A stretch of DNA of 64,000 bases from Dyadobacter sp. CY345. GTDB taxonomy: Bacteria; Bacteroidota; Bacteroidia; Cytophagales; Spirosomataceae. Each line of letters starts with the position of its first letter. Within the stretch, counting starts at the first letter, position 1. The notes under the pieces were generated by a model. The model made no database searches and was not told the DNA's origin. It saw only the letters and a list, made by a program, of their open reading frames with translations. The translations under genes and the position numbers were made by a program. The stretch is from assembly GCF_021502725.1 (NCBI RefSeq), contig NZ_JAKFFS010000008.1, positions 124,001 through 188,000 of the forward strand, read 5' to 3'. This document shows positions 1 through 9,500 of the stretch, in pieces.

Positions 1-176
1 CATTGCCAAAAAGCAGTAAACTGTGGACAATGAGTAACGTAATTTTAACGCAACACACCGGAGCAGCTCATAACCATAGGAATAGAGATAAAGTGGAGGT
101 TTTTGTCAAGAATATTAAACAATATCTTGGCGGGAAAAAAATGGAAAATGAAGTGAAGCTCTCGGACGGATATTGA
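1..176 (+). CDS. D-2-hydroxyacid dehydrogenase, C-terminal end (partial)
   Basis: The frame beginning at base 3 is open from the left edge to a TGA at 174-176 and gives 57 residues. They include LWTMSNVILTQHTGA followed by a basic helix and VFVKNIKQYLGG. This matches the end of NAD-dependent D-isomer-specific 2-hydroxyacid dehydrogenases, where a P-LW-M-NVI-TPH-G block carries the late catalytic-domain strand and the last helix closes the fold. The substrate (glycerate, lactate, phosphoglycerate or another 2-hydroxyacid) cannot be told from this fragment. The start and the nucleotide-binding domain lie outside the window. A strong hairpin follows 40 bases after the stop. Confidence 0.8.
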   Translation, partial: LPKSSKLWTMSNVILTQHTGAAHNHRNRDKVEVFVKNIKQYLGGKKMENEVKLSDGY

Positions 177-216
177 ATATCTGATGGTGTGGAAAAACGA
201 CTTTTTATTGCATAGA

Positions 217-241
217 AAACGGCCCGGACTTCGGGCCGTTT
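217..241 (+). terminator. Intrinsic terminator hairpin after the dehydrogenase
   Basis: AAACGGCCCG (217-226) and CGGGCCGTTT (232-241) form a perfect 10-bp stem around a 5-base loop. It is GC-rich in the centre with A and T at the outer ends. It lies between the dehydrogenase stop at 176 and the next start at 341, so it most likely ends the upstream transcript. Confidence 0.75.
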
Positions 242-340
242 CTAGTTAGCTTCGAATTATTTTGTAATCCGATAAATGCCGTTGTAGTTTAGTTAATTGA
301 TTTTCGTTTAGAAAGTCTGATTCACTTTAACCTATTACGA

Positions 341-1300
341 ATGAACTATAATTTTGATAAAAACGCCTCGGGCAGAATATTTCGACCGCTGGTGCTGATG
401 ACGATCTTATTTTTGGCGAATTTTGCTTCGGCAGAGAATTTACGGAATCCTCTGATCAAAAGTGATACGCTTCGGTTGTTTCTGATTGGAAATAGTTTCT
501 CGCAAAATGCTACGCGCTATTTACCTCAACTTGCCAAAGAAGGCGGCCATCCTTTAAAGATAGGGCGTGCAGAACTTGGAGGATGTTCGTTACAACGGCA
601 TTGGGAAATTGCGGAAGCCGCAGAGAAAAATCCGGAAGATCCTAAAGGCAAAGCATACGAAGGGAAGTCGCTGCGGGAATTATTGTCGGTTGGGAAATGG
701 GACGTCGTGACCATTCAACAAAATTCTATGAATTCCGGTGATGTGAAAACGTATATGCCTTATGCGAAGAAACTTTTTGACCTGGTAAAATCTATCCAGC
801 CCGATGCGAAAATCATGATGCATCAAACATGGGCTTACCGGATCGATTCCAAGCAGTTTACGCAAACGGCGCATGATCAATTTGCGGCAAGCGCGAAAGA
901 AATGTGGGAACAATCAAGGGCAGCTTACCATGATATTGCCAAAGCATTAGGAATAGAAATAATTCCGGTTGGTGATGCTTTCTGGAAAATCAATTCTGAT
1001 TCCAAAACAGCTTATAAACCTGACTCGACATTTAAATTTGACTTGGCAAAGTCTCCCGAACTCCCAAATCAAACGAACTCGCTTCATGCAGGCTATCGTT
1101 GGGATAAAAGCGGGAAGATAGCTTTTGATTCAAATCATGCCAATGAGGCCGGATGTTTTCTCGGAGGTTTGGTTTGGTATGGAGTTCTTTTTGATGAAAC
1201 ACCTGCCAAATTAAAATTTTTGCCGGAAAATGTCGACGAAGGTTTTGCTGAGAATTTGAGACAAACAGCAGCAGACCTGACGACAGAAATCAAAAAGTGA
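341..1300 (+). CDS. DUF4886 domain protein, SGNH-like, exported
   Basis: A 319-residue protein whose N-terminus has a basic stretch and a hydrophobic segment (about residues 15-31, ending near FASA), consistent with a signal peptide. The mature part opens with LRLFLIGNSFSQNATRYLPQ, where the GNSFS block resembles block I of SGNH hydrolases, and later has WDVVTIQQNS and a C-terminal DSNHANEAG. These are the recurring motifs of DUF4886, a family often found near carbohydrate-utilisation genes in Bacteroidota. By analogy it could be an esterase or deacetylase acting on glycans in the periplasm, but no substrate can be read from the sequence. It stands alone between two terminators. Confidence 0.8.
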   Translation: MNYNFDKNASGRIFRPLVLMTILFLANFASAENLRNPLIKSDTLRLFLIGNSFSQNATRYLPQLAKEGGHPLKIGRAELGGCSLQRHWEIAEAAEKNPEDPKGKAYEGKSLRELLSVGKWDVVTIQQNSMNSGDVKTYMPYAKKLFDLVKSIQPDAKIMMHQTWAYRIDSKQFTQTAHDQFAASAKEMWEQSRAAYHDIAKALGIEIIPVGDAFWKINSDSKTAYKPDSTFKFDLAKSPELPNQTNSLHAGYRWDKSGKIAFDSNHANEAGCFLGGLVWYGVLFDETPAKLKFLPENVDEGFAENLRQTAADLTTEIKK

Positions 1301-1320
1301 TTGATTGGCATTAATAACAA

Positions 1321-1350
1321 AACGGGCGCGCATTAATTTGCACGCCCGTT
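1321..1350. terminator. Bidirectional terminator hairpin
   Basis: AACGGGCG (1321-1328) pairs with CGCCCGTT (1343-1350). The stem continues inward with one mismatch. It sits between the convergent DUF4886 gene and the glycine-zipper lipoprotein gene, with A-rich flank on the left and T-containing flank on the right, so it can serve both strands. Confidence 0.7.
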
Positions 1351-1379
1351 CTTATAATCAATATATCAAGCCGAATCTA

Positions 1380-1826
1380 TTAATTTGATCCGTTTTTCTT
1401 TTTCTTTGATCGGTCAACCAATGCGCCTGTTCCGGCACCTACGCCAGCACCGATTAAAGTTCCCACTATTGCACCTTCCGCACGTTTTTTGTTAATGATT
1501 GCTCCTGTAACTGCCCCCGTTCCGGCACCGACAACGGCACCCTTGGCAGTATGGCTCCAACCTTTTCTCTTTTGAGTTGCAACCGGAGCTACGTTGTTAT
1601 TTGCTACAATCTGCTTGTCATTTTCCTCATTTTGCGCTTTCAGTTTCGCTTCACGATCCGCCATTACTGCGTTCATTGAATCAACAACTGCCTTTTTAGC
1701 CAGTACATTTTGCATTGAATCAATGGTGGCTTGTTTGGCTTTAAGAGCCGCGGACTCTGATTTTGAGCCACTATCGCAAGCAAATAGAAAACAAACTGCG
1801 CTGAAAATTAAAACGATCGATTTCAT
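1380..1826 (-). CDS. Glycine-zipper lipoprotein (YMGG-like)
   Basis: A 148-residue protein. Residues 1-17 form a lipoprotein signal peptide with the lipobox LFAC, so Cys17 should be the acylated residue. A Lys/Ala/Asp-rich, probably helical region follows (residues 25-75). The C-terminal half (about 90-140) is a double glycine zipper with repeated GAxxGAGTGAxxGA units separated by a short INKKRAEG linker. Such zippers insert into or pack against membranes, and the family (YMGG-like, Rickettsia 17 kDa-like) is usually an envelope-stress or structural lipoprotein. No operon partner is seen. The assignment to a glycine-zipper lipoprotein is firm, but the role is unknown. Confidence 0.85.
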   Translation of the reverse strand: MKSIVLIFSAVCFLFACDSGSKSESAALKAKQATIDSMQNVLAKKAVVDSMNAVMADREAKLKAQNEENDKQIVANNNVAPVATQKRKGWSHTAKGAVVGAGTGAVTGAIINKKRAEGAIVGTLIGAGVGAGTGALVDRSKKKKNGSN

Positions 1827-1944
1827 AGTATAGATTTTAGGTTTCTCAATAATCTATATTAAGTCCTAAAATCATGCCAGTCTGATACCGAATAGCGATG
1901 AACTGTCGCGGAAAAAAACTATTTACGTCCATTTTCGGATATGG

Positions 1945-2370
1945 TTATGCGTCGACAAGCTTTTGAATGTCAAGTTTTTTCATTCCCATAATCACCTGCA
2001 TTACGCGCTGTGCTTTTTCTGGATCAGACATTAATTTGGAAATAATCGCAGGAACAATCTGCCAGGAAAAACCATACTTATCTTTGAGCCAGCCACACAT
2101 GCTCTCCTGGCCGCCATCTGCCGTCAGCTTTTCCCAGTAATAGTCGATCTCTTCCTGATCTTCACAATTAACAACGAATGATACAGCCTCGCTAAATTTA
2201 AAGTGTGGTCCTCCGTTCAGACCCATAACCCGGTTTCCATTCAATTCAAAAATAACGACCATGGGCGTATCCTCTATAATTCTTGAATTTTTAAAAACAG
2301 AACAGTAGAATTCGGCTGCAGATTTCGCGTTGCCATCGTACCACAAACATGGAAATATCTGGTTGTCCAT
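1945..2370 (-). CDS. VOC family protein (PhnB-like)
   Basis: A 141-residue single-domain protein that begins MDNQIFPCLWYDGNAKSAAEFY. This is the typical start of PhnB-like / 3-demethylubiquinone methyltransferase-like members of the vicinal oxygen chelate superfamily. The conserved WYDGNAKSAAEFY helix, the FELNGNRVMGLNGGP strand-turn and the CGWLKDKYGFSWQIVP block are all present and in order. Such proteins form dimers of paired beta-alpha-beta modules. Many bacterial members have no established substrate, and I assign none here. It is monocistronic as far as can be seen, ending 9 bases past the region of the neighbouring lipoprotein promoter. Confidence 0.88.
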   Translation of the reverse strand: MDNQIFPCLWYDGNAKSAAEFYCSVFKNSRIIEDTPMVVIFELNGNRVMGLNGGPHFKFSEAVSFVVNCEDQEEIDYYWEKLTADGGQESMCGWLKDKYGFSWQIVPAIISKLMSDPEKAQRVMQVIMGMKKLDIQKLVDA

Positions 2371-2657
2371 TGTTGAAAATTTTTTAGTTCAAGTGAATAA
2401 TTTGCTCACAAGTTTAGTAAACTATTATTGAAAGAATGGGGGGATAAAACGACATTTCAGGGGGTAATCAGGACGAAATTTGCGTTTCTGAAAACAAAGG
2501 AAAAGAGAGCGCAAGCAGGGATTTTTTGTCCGCGGATTTGAAAACTTTAAGGTCTAACTATCTGATTTTACGGTAAATAAGTTATGAGGTTATTTTAAGG
2601 TATTGTTGAAAGTTCTTTATTCTTTTGAAGTGGTTTTAGCGTACTACCTTTTCAGAC

Positions 2658-4052
2658 ATGATTATGATAAAAGCTCTCATAAATTCTGATTTAGATCACA
2701 CCTCGCAACGCCCGGCCGTAAATCCCAATGTTTCACGATATTATATGAAAGGTGACGTTGTCCAGGTCGCCCGTGCGAAATATGAAGATAATCAAACGCT
2801 CTGGTATATCCTGGAAAATGGTATTCAGGTAGACGCGCACTTTGTAGAAATTGAGCCTTATTCCGGCGTTGGAGAAGCGGATAGAACGCATTTTTTTCTA
2901 TGTTACCGTAAGCTTGATCAGAATAATAATCCTTCACTAGATGACGAAGGTGCACCGGAAAAGCTACATTTCGCACAAATTACCACCCCAAGCGACACAC
3001 GCAGATTTATGGTCAACCACTGGGATGAGCATACGTTTGTGAATGCTGTGATGCAATCGGTCAGAAAGCTTGAAAGCGAAAGAAAACATGTATTTATTTA
3101 TATTCATGGCTTTGACTGGGAGCCTGGACTTAAACTGGATCTTCCCGCTTCATTTGTTCAGAGCTATATGAGCCATCCCGCAAACACTATTGCCAAAGTT
3201 ATTTATTTTGGATGGCCCTCTTCCGGTTGGCGGACAAAAGCTGATGACAAAGCGATTCAAGCAGGTGAGCATTTTACGCGAAAGAATTTTTTTAATTATT
3301 TTAAATTGCTGTCTGACGCATTGAAAGAGGAAGGCAAAAGTCTGAATTTGATTGTGCATTCGTTTGGTCACCAGTTACTTAACGGAATGATTAATCCAGG
3401 TGACAATCATGTGCCACGTATCCCTCAAAACATTTTTGAGCACGTATTTTTGATGGCTCCTGACATAACGCATCTTGCTGTTCAAAGGGACGGGGTATTT
3501 TTACGGAACCAGAAAAAGACCAGAAGAGGCAAACATTTTATGTATAGTCTGGCACCGCTGAAAAAACTTAGCGCAAATGTACACGTCTATTACAACGAAC
3601 TGGATTATTTACTATACCTAAGCACACAAAAGTTTAACGGTAATAAATCAGACGGGAAATTCGACCCAAAACCAGATATTGAAGGTATAACTACTGACTA
3701 TCGCAACCTGGGAAATTATGGAAGGGCATTGTTTGATGCGTCGGATTCCGGCCTGGTTTCTGAGGATGGTTTTAATTATTTTGATGTTCAGGATCTGGTG
3801 AAAACAGAGCTGGAAGCCGACCCGTTGTATTATCCGTTTCGAAATCTCAAAGATGAGCATATGATCAGGACGATTACGAACATAAGGGAACATTCCAGCT
3901 ATGAAGGACTGGCTTTGCCGGATACTTTCTGGAACAGGCACTTTCTCATGACGCATCATCAGTATCTTTTTACATGCCGGCCCGTAGTTGACCATGTGCT
4001 TCGCCTTTTAAATAAATCACCAAAATTAGCCGAGGAAGAGCTTATCGTTTAG
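2658..4052 (+). CDS. Alpha/beta hydrolase (DUF900-like) with N-terminal SH3-like segment
   Basis: A 464-residue protein without a signal peptide. About residues 28-70 (GDVVQVARAKYEDNQTLWYI ...) look like a small SH3-like barrel. The hydrolase part begins near residue 130 with HVFIYIHGFDW, the oxyanion-hole strand, and has the nucleophile elbow VHSFGH with Ser235. The first glycine of the classical GxSxG is replaced by Val, as is common in the DUF900/COG4782 esterase group. Two tyrosine-rich stretches follow. The reaction is probably ester or amide hydrolysis in the cytoplasm, and no substrate is suggested by the neighbours. The ATG at 2658 is preceded by about 290 bases without a gene. Confidence 0.75.
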   Translation: MIMIKALINSDLDHTSQRPAVNPNVSRYYMKGDVVQVARAKYEDNQTLWYILENGIQVDAHFVEIEPYSGVGEADRTHFFLCYRKLDQNNNPSLDDEGAPEKLHFAQITTPSDTRRFMVNHWDEHTFVNAVMQSVRKLESERKHVFIYIHGFDWEPGLKLDLPASFVQSYMSHPANTIAKVIYFGWPSSGWRTKADDKAIQAGEHFTRKNFFNYFKLLSDALKEEGKSLNLIVHSFGHQLLNGMINPGDNHVPRIPQNIFEHVFLMAPDITHLAVQRDGVFLRNQKKTRRGKHFMYSLAPLKKLSANVHVYYNELDYLLYLSTQKFNGNKSDGKFDPKPDIEGITTDYRNLGNYGRALFDASDSGLVSEDGFNYFDVQDLVKTELEADPLYYPFRNLKDEHMIRTITNIREHSSYEGLALPDTFWNRHFLMTHHQYLFTCRPVVDHVLRLLNKSPKLAEEELIV

Positions 4053-4091
4053 AAATCGGAAATCCTTAGGTAAGATAAAGACGTGAGTTTC

Positions 4092-4505
4092 TTATTTCCC
4101 AGACTTCATCGCCCTGACCACTTTTAGTTCTTTGTCTCCGGCGAATTTCTTATACTCGGCTGTTCCATATCCATACAAAGCTATTTTACCTTCCTTATCA
4201 TGGTGAACGCCCCAGCCATATCTTTTAGTGAGCGGTGAAGCGCGGAGGCATGCCTGCCCTTTGGAAAAAAACTCTTTTCTTGATTCTTCCAGCTCGCTAT
4301 CTGTCAGATCTTTTCGTTCCGCATAAACTTTAAACAAAACGTCGTCAGAAGTAAACTTGTATGGATGTTTGCTAATCATGTCAAACTGGATATTGGCAAC
4401 CGTTATTTTATCCGCCTTTACCGGTGGAATTTCCCCACCCATTGCCGGAGAATCTTCCGCAATTTCAATGAAGGTGTTTTGATAGTTGGTGGTATGTTGT
4501 TTCAT
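4092..4505 (-). CDS. DUF6157 family protein
   Basis: A 137-residue soluble protein. The order NTFIEIAEDSP, GEIPP, IQFDMISKHPYKFTSDDVLF, FFSKGQACLRASPLTKRYGWGVHHD and GKIALYGYGTAEY matches the conserved layout of DUF6157, a small cytosolic family found in many bacteria and of unknown function. No catalytic residue is established for the family. The single Cys sits in the conserved GQACLRASPL block. It converges on the hydrolase gene with a 39-base gap and no strong terminator between them. Confidence 0.8.
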   Translation of the reverse strand: MKQHTTNYQNTFIEIAEDSPAMGGEIPPVKADKITVANIQFDMISKHPYKFTSDDVLFKVYAERKDLTDSELEESRKEFFSKGQACLRASPLTKRYGWGVHHDKEGKIALYGYGTAEYKKFAGDKELKVVRAMKSGK

Positions 4506-4673
4506 GACATTGCGTTGGAATAATGGTACAGCCTATAAACGAATATACCATTTAAGATCTGATTATTTATTTAGAACTGTCAGGTTCGATATTACCGAGC
4601 ATCAATAACATTTTCTCTCGGAATTATTTTTAATTATTGAACAAGTGTCTGATTTCGATAATAGTTTGAGAAA

Positions 4674-5513
4674 TCATTCAACCCGATTAAGAATTTCCAG
4701 AATGGCCCTGTCCTCAACAGCGTTGGCCTCGCGATCGTGATTATGAAAATCTTCCATTTTTCTCGTTCTTTTGGAAGTGTCTGCCAGTCCTCTTTCTACC
4801 TTATCCTGGTATTCTTCCAAAGATCGGCAGTAATAATGATTGATCTGTATTTTGTCTACACTGGTGTCTGAGTATGAACTGGTTATCTGGCTGAAATGCT
4901 CATTCACGGCGAAATGACCTTTTTTGTAACTAAACAAATGAGCTCCAATCGAACGCTTCACAAACCTTGGCTGGACGATTAATTTAACATGCCTATTGAT
5001 CGGAAAACTTGCTTGTGATCTCTTCAAAAAGCTTCGTAACTGCGACCGCAGCGTTCTTTTGATATACCCGCTAGATCCAAAGACAAGCCAGTTTATGCCC
5101 AGACCGCCTACATTTTCGAAATCTTTCAAAAATCCAGGCAAGTCGCCTGAGGTACTTTTCGGGACGATAAATTCATCAGCGTCAATAAATCCAATCCATT
5201 GAGAAAAAGCACTCCGCCTTTTGAGGCAGTCATTGTATGCTGTCACCTGCTTAGCTTTTCCATAGATTTTTATGACCGTTGCATAGTTTTCCAGTCCCAG
5301 CATTTTCAACGTTTCCGAAACAGCAATTTTACTTTCGTTATCGTATATGTAAAAATGCTCAATTCCGATTTTTATATGGTAATTCATCCATTCTTTCAGA
5401 TACTCATTTTCGTCTTTGACAATGCAGCAAATTGTTAAATAATAAGATTGTTTTTTTTCTTGATTTGTAAAACGTTGTATCAAATCCTGAATTCTGAAAC
5501 CGCCAATAATCAT
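4674..5513 (-). CDS. Glycosyltransferase, GT92/DUF23-like (GT-A fold)
   Basis: A 279-residue protein with no membrane segment. About residues 25-60 read ICCIVKDENEYLKEWMNYH and GIEHFYIYDNES, the donor-binding first half of a GT-A fold as in family GT92 (DUF23). WIGFIDADEFIVP, near residues 105-117, supplies the metal-binding DxD-type motif (DADEF). The C-terminal third is basic, with a conserved-looking NHYYCRSLEEYQDKVERG block. It probably transfers a sugar to a surface glycan, but no other polysaccharide gene is nearby, so the acceptor is unknown. It stands alone. Confidence 0.82.
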   Translation of the reverse strand: MIIGGFRIQDLIQRFTNQEKKQSYYLTICCIVKDENEYLKEWMNYHIKIGIEHFYIYDNESKIAVSETLKMLGLENYATVIKIYGKAKQVTAYNDCLKRRSAFSQWIGFIDADEFIVPKSTSGDLPGFLKDFENVGGLGINWLVFGSSGYIKRTLRSQLRSFLKRSQASFPINRHVKLIVQPRFVKRSIGAHLFSYKKGHFAVNEHFSQITSSYSDTSVDKIQINHYYCRSLEEYQDKVERGLADTSKRTRKMEDFHNHDREANAVEDRAILEILNRVE

Positions 5514-5612
5514 AAGTATTCAAATATCTATGTGCTGCTAGTAAAATAAAAAATAGCCGAAAGTTCAGCTACAGCGGGTTAAACTCAGATATTTTATCCT
5601 TTTGCTATAAAA

Positions 5613-5649
5613 TTTTTCGCCTTTCTTCGGATAGAAGAAAGGCGAAAAA
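5613..5649 (-). terminator. Intrinsic terminator after the ThuA gene
   Basis: TTTTTCGCCTTTCTTC (5613-5628) and GAAGAAAGGCGAAAAA (5634-5649) form a perfect 16-bp stem with a 5-base loop. On the minus strand the right side of the stem ends in a T run. It lies just downstream of the ThuA stop and before the divergently placed glycosyltransferase promoter region. Confidence 0.85.
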
Positions 5650-5670
5650 ATAAATCAAAAATAAAATATT

Positions 5671-6429
5671 TTACTTGATACCTTTTCCTGTTGCTGCCCA
5701 GTAAATTCCTCCGTAAAGGTGGTCAAGAAATGATTGGTCAGAATAAACTAATCCAATATGGCCCAGGCCAGTGTAGAAAGCGCGGCCGCCGTCGTATTTA
5801 TGATACCATGACATCGGGTGAACATCTCCCATGCCTTTTCCTTCGTTGTCTCCCCATTTGGTTTTCGCATCGTAAGTTTTCTCATCCAGCGTGATCAGGA
5901 ATTTCAGATCGTTTGATTTGTATGGTTTTTGATATTCGTACCACTCGTCTGTCCACAACATTCTTTTCGGGAAACGTTCAAGACCTGGAAAATTGCTGTC
6001 AACTACGTCCAGATAAGCAGTTTGCTGTGCCGGGTGAATTTTGAACATCATGCCGACCATCTTCGTGTACCATGGCCATTCGTATTCAGTATCAGCAGCG
6101 GAGTGGATACCAACCCAACCTTTGCCAGACTGAATGTATTTTTCAAAAGCGGCCTGCTGTTCATCATTAAGAACGTCACCTGTTGTGTTCAGGAAAATTA
6201 CCGCTGCATATTCTTTCAATTGTTTTTCGTTAAAAACAGATGCATTTTCCTGCCAGTCAACAGTGAAATTGTTTCTTGCAGCCAGATTTCTTATTCCGTC
6301 AACTCCTTCGTGAATGGACTGATGGTGAAAGCCTGCTGTTTTTGAGAAAAGTAACACCTTGAACTGCTGTGCGTTAGCGAAGGTCGCAGTAGCAATGACG
6401 AAAAGTAGGGCCAGTGATTTTTTTAACAT
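5671..6429 (-). CDS. ThuA domain protein, exported
   Basis: A 252-residue protein with a clear signal peptide (residues 1-20, ending FANAQ). The rest is a single ThuA-like domain: FKVLLFSKTAGFHHQSIHEGV, YAAVIFLNTTGDVLNDEQQ, GKGWVGIHSAADTEYEW and GGRAFYTGLGH, which give the class I glutamine-amidotransferase-like fold without its catalytic Cys. ThuA was named from a trehalose/maltitol utilisation locus. In Bacteroidota and planctomycetes, exported ThuA proteins accompany PVC-type heme proteins and 3-keto-sugar chemistry. Here it is 130 bases downstream of exactly such a protein on the same strand, which supports a role in periplasmic sugar oxidation or 3-keto-glycoside processing. That role is inferred. 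Confidence 0.88.
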   Translation of the reverse strand: MLKKSLALLFVIATATFANAQQFKVLLFSKTAGFHHQSIHEGVDGIRNLAARNNFTVDWQENASVFNEKQLKEYAAVIFLNTTGDVLNDEQQAAFEKYIQSGKGWVGIHSAADTEYEWPWYTKMVGMMFKIHPAQQTAYLDVVDSNFPGLERFPKRMLWTDEWYEYQKPYKSNDLKFLITLDEKTYDAKTKWGDNEGKGMGDVHPMSWYHKYDGGRAFYTGLGHIGLVYSDQSFLDHLYGGIYWAATGKGIK

Positions 6430-6559
6430 TTTTATTGTAAATTAAAATTTAATGGAATTAAAGAGATTTGAGGATAATAAAGTCAAATGATACCCCAAGA
6501 TTTCATTGTATATAAGGATGAAGTTAGACGAAATATACTTAGGTAATTTTATCAAAAAA

Positions 6560-9500
6560 TCATTTCCCCATTACCAACCGTGTTTGGGCACTACCTCCAT
6601 CTGCGTCCAGTAACTGAATTTTTAAATTCGATTCCTTCGTCAGATTTCTATCTACGGCCAGCGTTACCGTATGAATTCCCTGTAAAAGTTCAGCTGTTAA
6701 ACTGTTTTGTAAAAGTTTTCCCGGTTTTCCATCTACCCAGGCTTGTATACCCGTTGTGGTGTTAAGAGACAGATTCACCGTTCCTTTTGTAACTACTTCA
6801 ATCTCAAAACGAATAAAACTCAGACGTTTTGAACCGGCGACTTCAATAACAGGAATTTCGTTAAGGGGCAAGTCACCGGCTACCTTGCTGTATATCGGAT
6901 CGAAAACAACTTTCGAGTTTTCTTTTATAACGTAGGTAACTCCCTCTGCCGCTAGTTTTTTCATAAGCTCTTTACCTGGGACTGCGCTGCTCCAACGGCG
7001 AACGAATCGGGTTGTGGGTACGCGGTAATTACCAGATTCACCTAATTTTGAAAGAAAGCCAATCAAATTGATGAATTCCTGCTGATCCAGGCCTGCTGTA
7101 AGTCCCGGAGGCATTAATGAGCCAGGCACCTTTTCCATTAATTCGACCTGGCTTTTTGGTATGGATACTTCTTTTCCCGTTACGTCCCGGATCACAATAT
7201 CTGAGGCGCCGTCGCTGGCAAGATACCCAAGCATTTCTGTCCCATCTTTTTTCAAAACCCGTTTTAAATCGTAACCTTCTTTGATCGATAAATTTGGGTA
7301 AAGCACAGAACGGATGATTGTCTCCACAGGTGAGCTGGTGCCGAGACTGCTCAAATCAGGACCGATACGCCCGCCTGCGCCACCGATTGCATGACAGGAA
7401 GTACAGTTGACTTCCGCTTTTCTGAAAATCAGTTCTCCTTTTTCCGGATCAGCTTTTTCACTGATCACTTTTGCCAGGCCAGCAATTTCGTTGTCATTAA
7501 GTTCCTGAGCCATTTTTGCTGCGGGCATCGCTCCGCCGGATTTTTCGAGGGCAGCTTTGAGTGCAAGCACGTCGGTCTGCCTTTGTCGCGTCCACATCAC
7601 GCGCGTCTGAACCAGTTGTCTGCCTTTTTTAGCAATGGATTCAGGGATTTTCTTTGAATTAATTGCGGCAGTTAACGCTTCCGTTCCGGCTTTGTTTCCA
7701 ATCAAAGCGATGAAAATATCTGACATATCCGTATCCGCGGGAAGTGTTCGCATAAGCTCCGTTCCAATACGCGCAGCCTCCTCAGGGTTGAAATCAGCTA
7801 ATTGTGCTGTGGCTATGATCCTCACTTCCGCAGCATTTTTAGGCCCAGCCATCTCAGTCGCCAGTTTTAGTGCGTTTGTTTTATTGATAGCCGCCAAGGA
7901 AGAAAGCGCCGTTTTTTTAGTCGGGATATTTCCTGTTTTAATCAGGCTTAAAAGGCGGTCACTGAGCTGTTCAAGCTTCCATAATCCGATCAGTCGAATG
8001 GCGGACTGGCTAACTGCTTCATCTTCATTTCCAATCAAATTGGCAATACGCTCCGGATTATTATCTGGTATAAGTTTTCTTGAACGCGCCGCTTCTTCTA
8101 ACGCATTCAGCTGTAAAATCAGTGTTTTATCTTTGTTCTGCACCGCAAAATCCAGCAGCATATTCAAGTCGGCGACCGTTCCTGATTTCGCAATGGCATT
8201 GATAACATCCTTTTGATATTCAGAAGGAACCTGACCTTTTTGATATATTTTTATTAAAAGTGATACCGCTTCCGGCGAACTAACTGACTTCAAGGCAAAA
8301 ACAGATTTTTTAGCATCTGCAAAGAAATCAGGTTCAGCTTTTAATCTGGCCATCCATATCGGTTGAAGTTCGCGTACCGTCTGCCAAAGCGCAAAATCGA
8401 GAAATTCATCCATCGGCTTGTCAAGCACCTTTAGAGCAGTACGGGAGGCCTCGGCAGTTTTCGTTTTCCGCAGTGCAATGACAGCTTCCAGACGAACCTG
8501 TGCATGTTCATCGTTGACCATTTTTTCGAGAATGGCAGGCACATTGGCAATTTTTGAATGCCAAGCTTGCAGCGTACGCAGGGCGGATGAACGGGCATTG
8601 TGACTTTCTGCATTTAACAGGCTTGTAAGCAGCGGTTCATTTACGGTTTCCAGCGCCTGAAAAACCCATAATGCTTCCAATAAAGTATGCTCATAATTTG
8701 CATCTTTTTTGTCCAGGGCACCAACCCATTTTTGCAACACAGGAATAACTTCTTTCGCTCCACGTTCTTTCAAAACTTGTTTTGCATTAGAACGTACCAG
8801 ATCTTCCGGTGCTTTCAACGCCTCCAAAAGGACCGGAATTGAGGCATTGTTCAGTTTCTGTACCTTTGCCAACGGACGATTTTTTGCAGTAACACGCCAG
8901 ATGCGTCCGTGTTCCTGGTCGCGCCTAGGATCAAAGAAGTCCACCTCTCCATGTTGAATGATTGGGTTATACCAATCGGCAACGTAAATGGCACCGTCTG
9001 GGCCGACATTTATATCTACTGGCCGGAAAGCAACATTGTCCGTCCACATCAAATCCTCCATTTGTTTGGACGCATATCCGCTTCCCTGTTCTTCAAGTTT
9101 GAAGCTATTGATCCGGTTCGCCCTGAAATCGTTTGTGATCATTCTTCCCTGCCAGGTATCGGGTAAATGGCTTCCTGAAATTACATCCAGTCCACTATGT
9201 TTTGGCTGTCCGGGATTCAGGCCACGAATAATACGTTCGGCACCTTGCGTCGCGGCGAAAGCAGCACCGGGAAAAGCATAGTTTATACCTTCACCACCTG
9301 CTCCGTCGGTTAAGAAAGACTGTCCCCAACGATCAAATTGCAAACCCCAGAAATTAATTCCGCCCCGGGCATACACGTCCAGTTCCAGTGTTTTCGGATT
9401 TAGCTGCCAGACGCCTCCGGCTTCCAGACGTTTTACGCCAAAAGGTGTTTCAATATGACTGAAAATGTAAATGGATTGGTTGAAATACATTTTCCCTTCT

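Noticed and set aside
5929..6345. 138-codon frame opposite the ThuA gene
   Set aside because: It lies antisense to a complete ThuA domain and has no recognisable domain.
7635..8216. 193-codon open frame on the plus strand inside the PVC-type gene
   Set aside because: It is Ser/Ala-rich with no motif and lies wholly opposite the well-supported HEAT region of the minus-strand gene. It is an antisense shadow.
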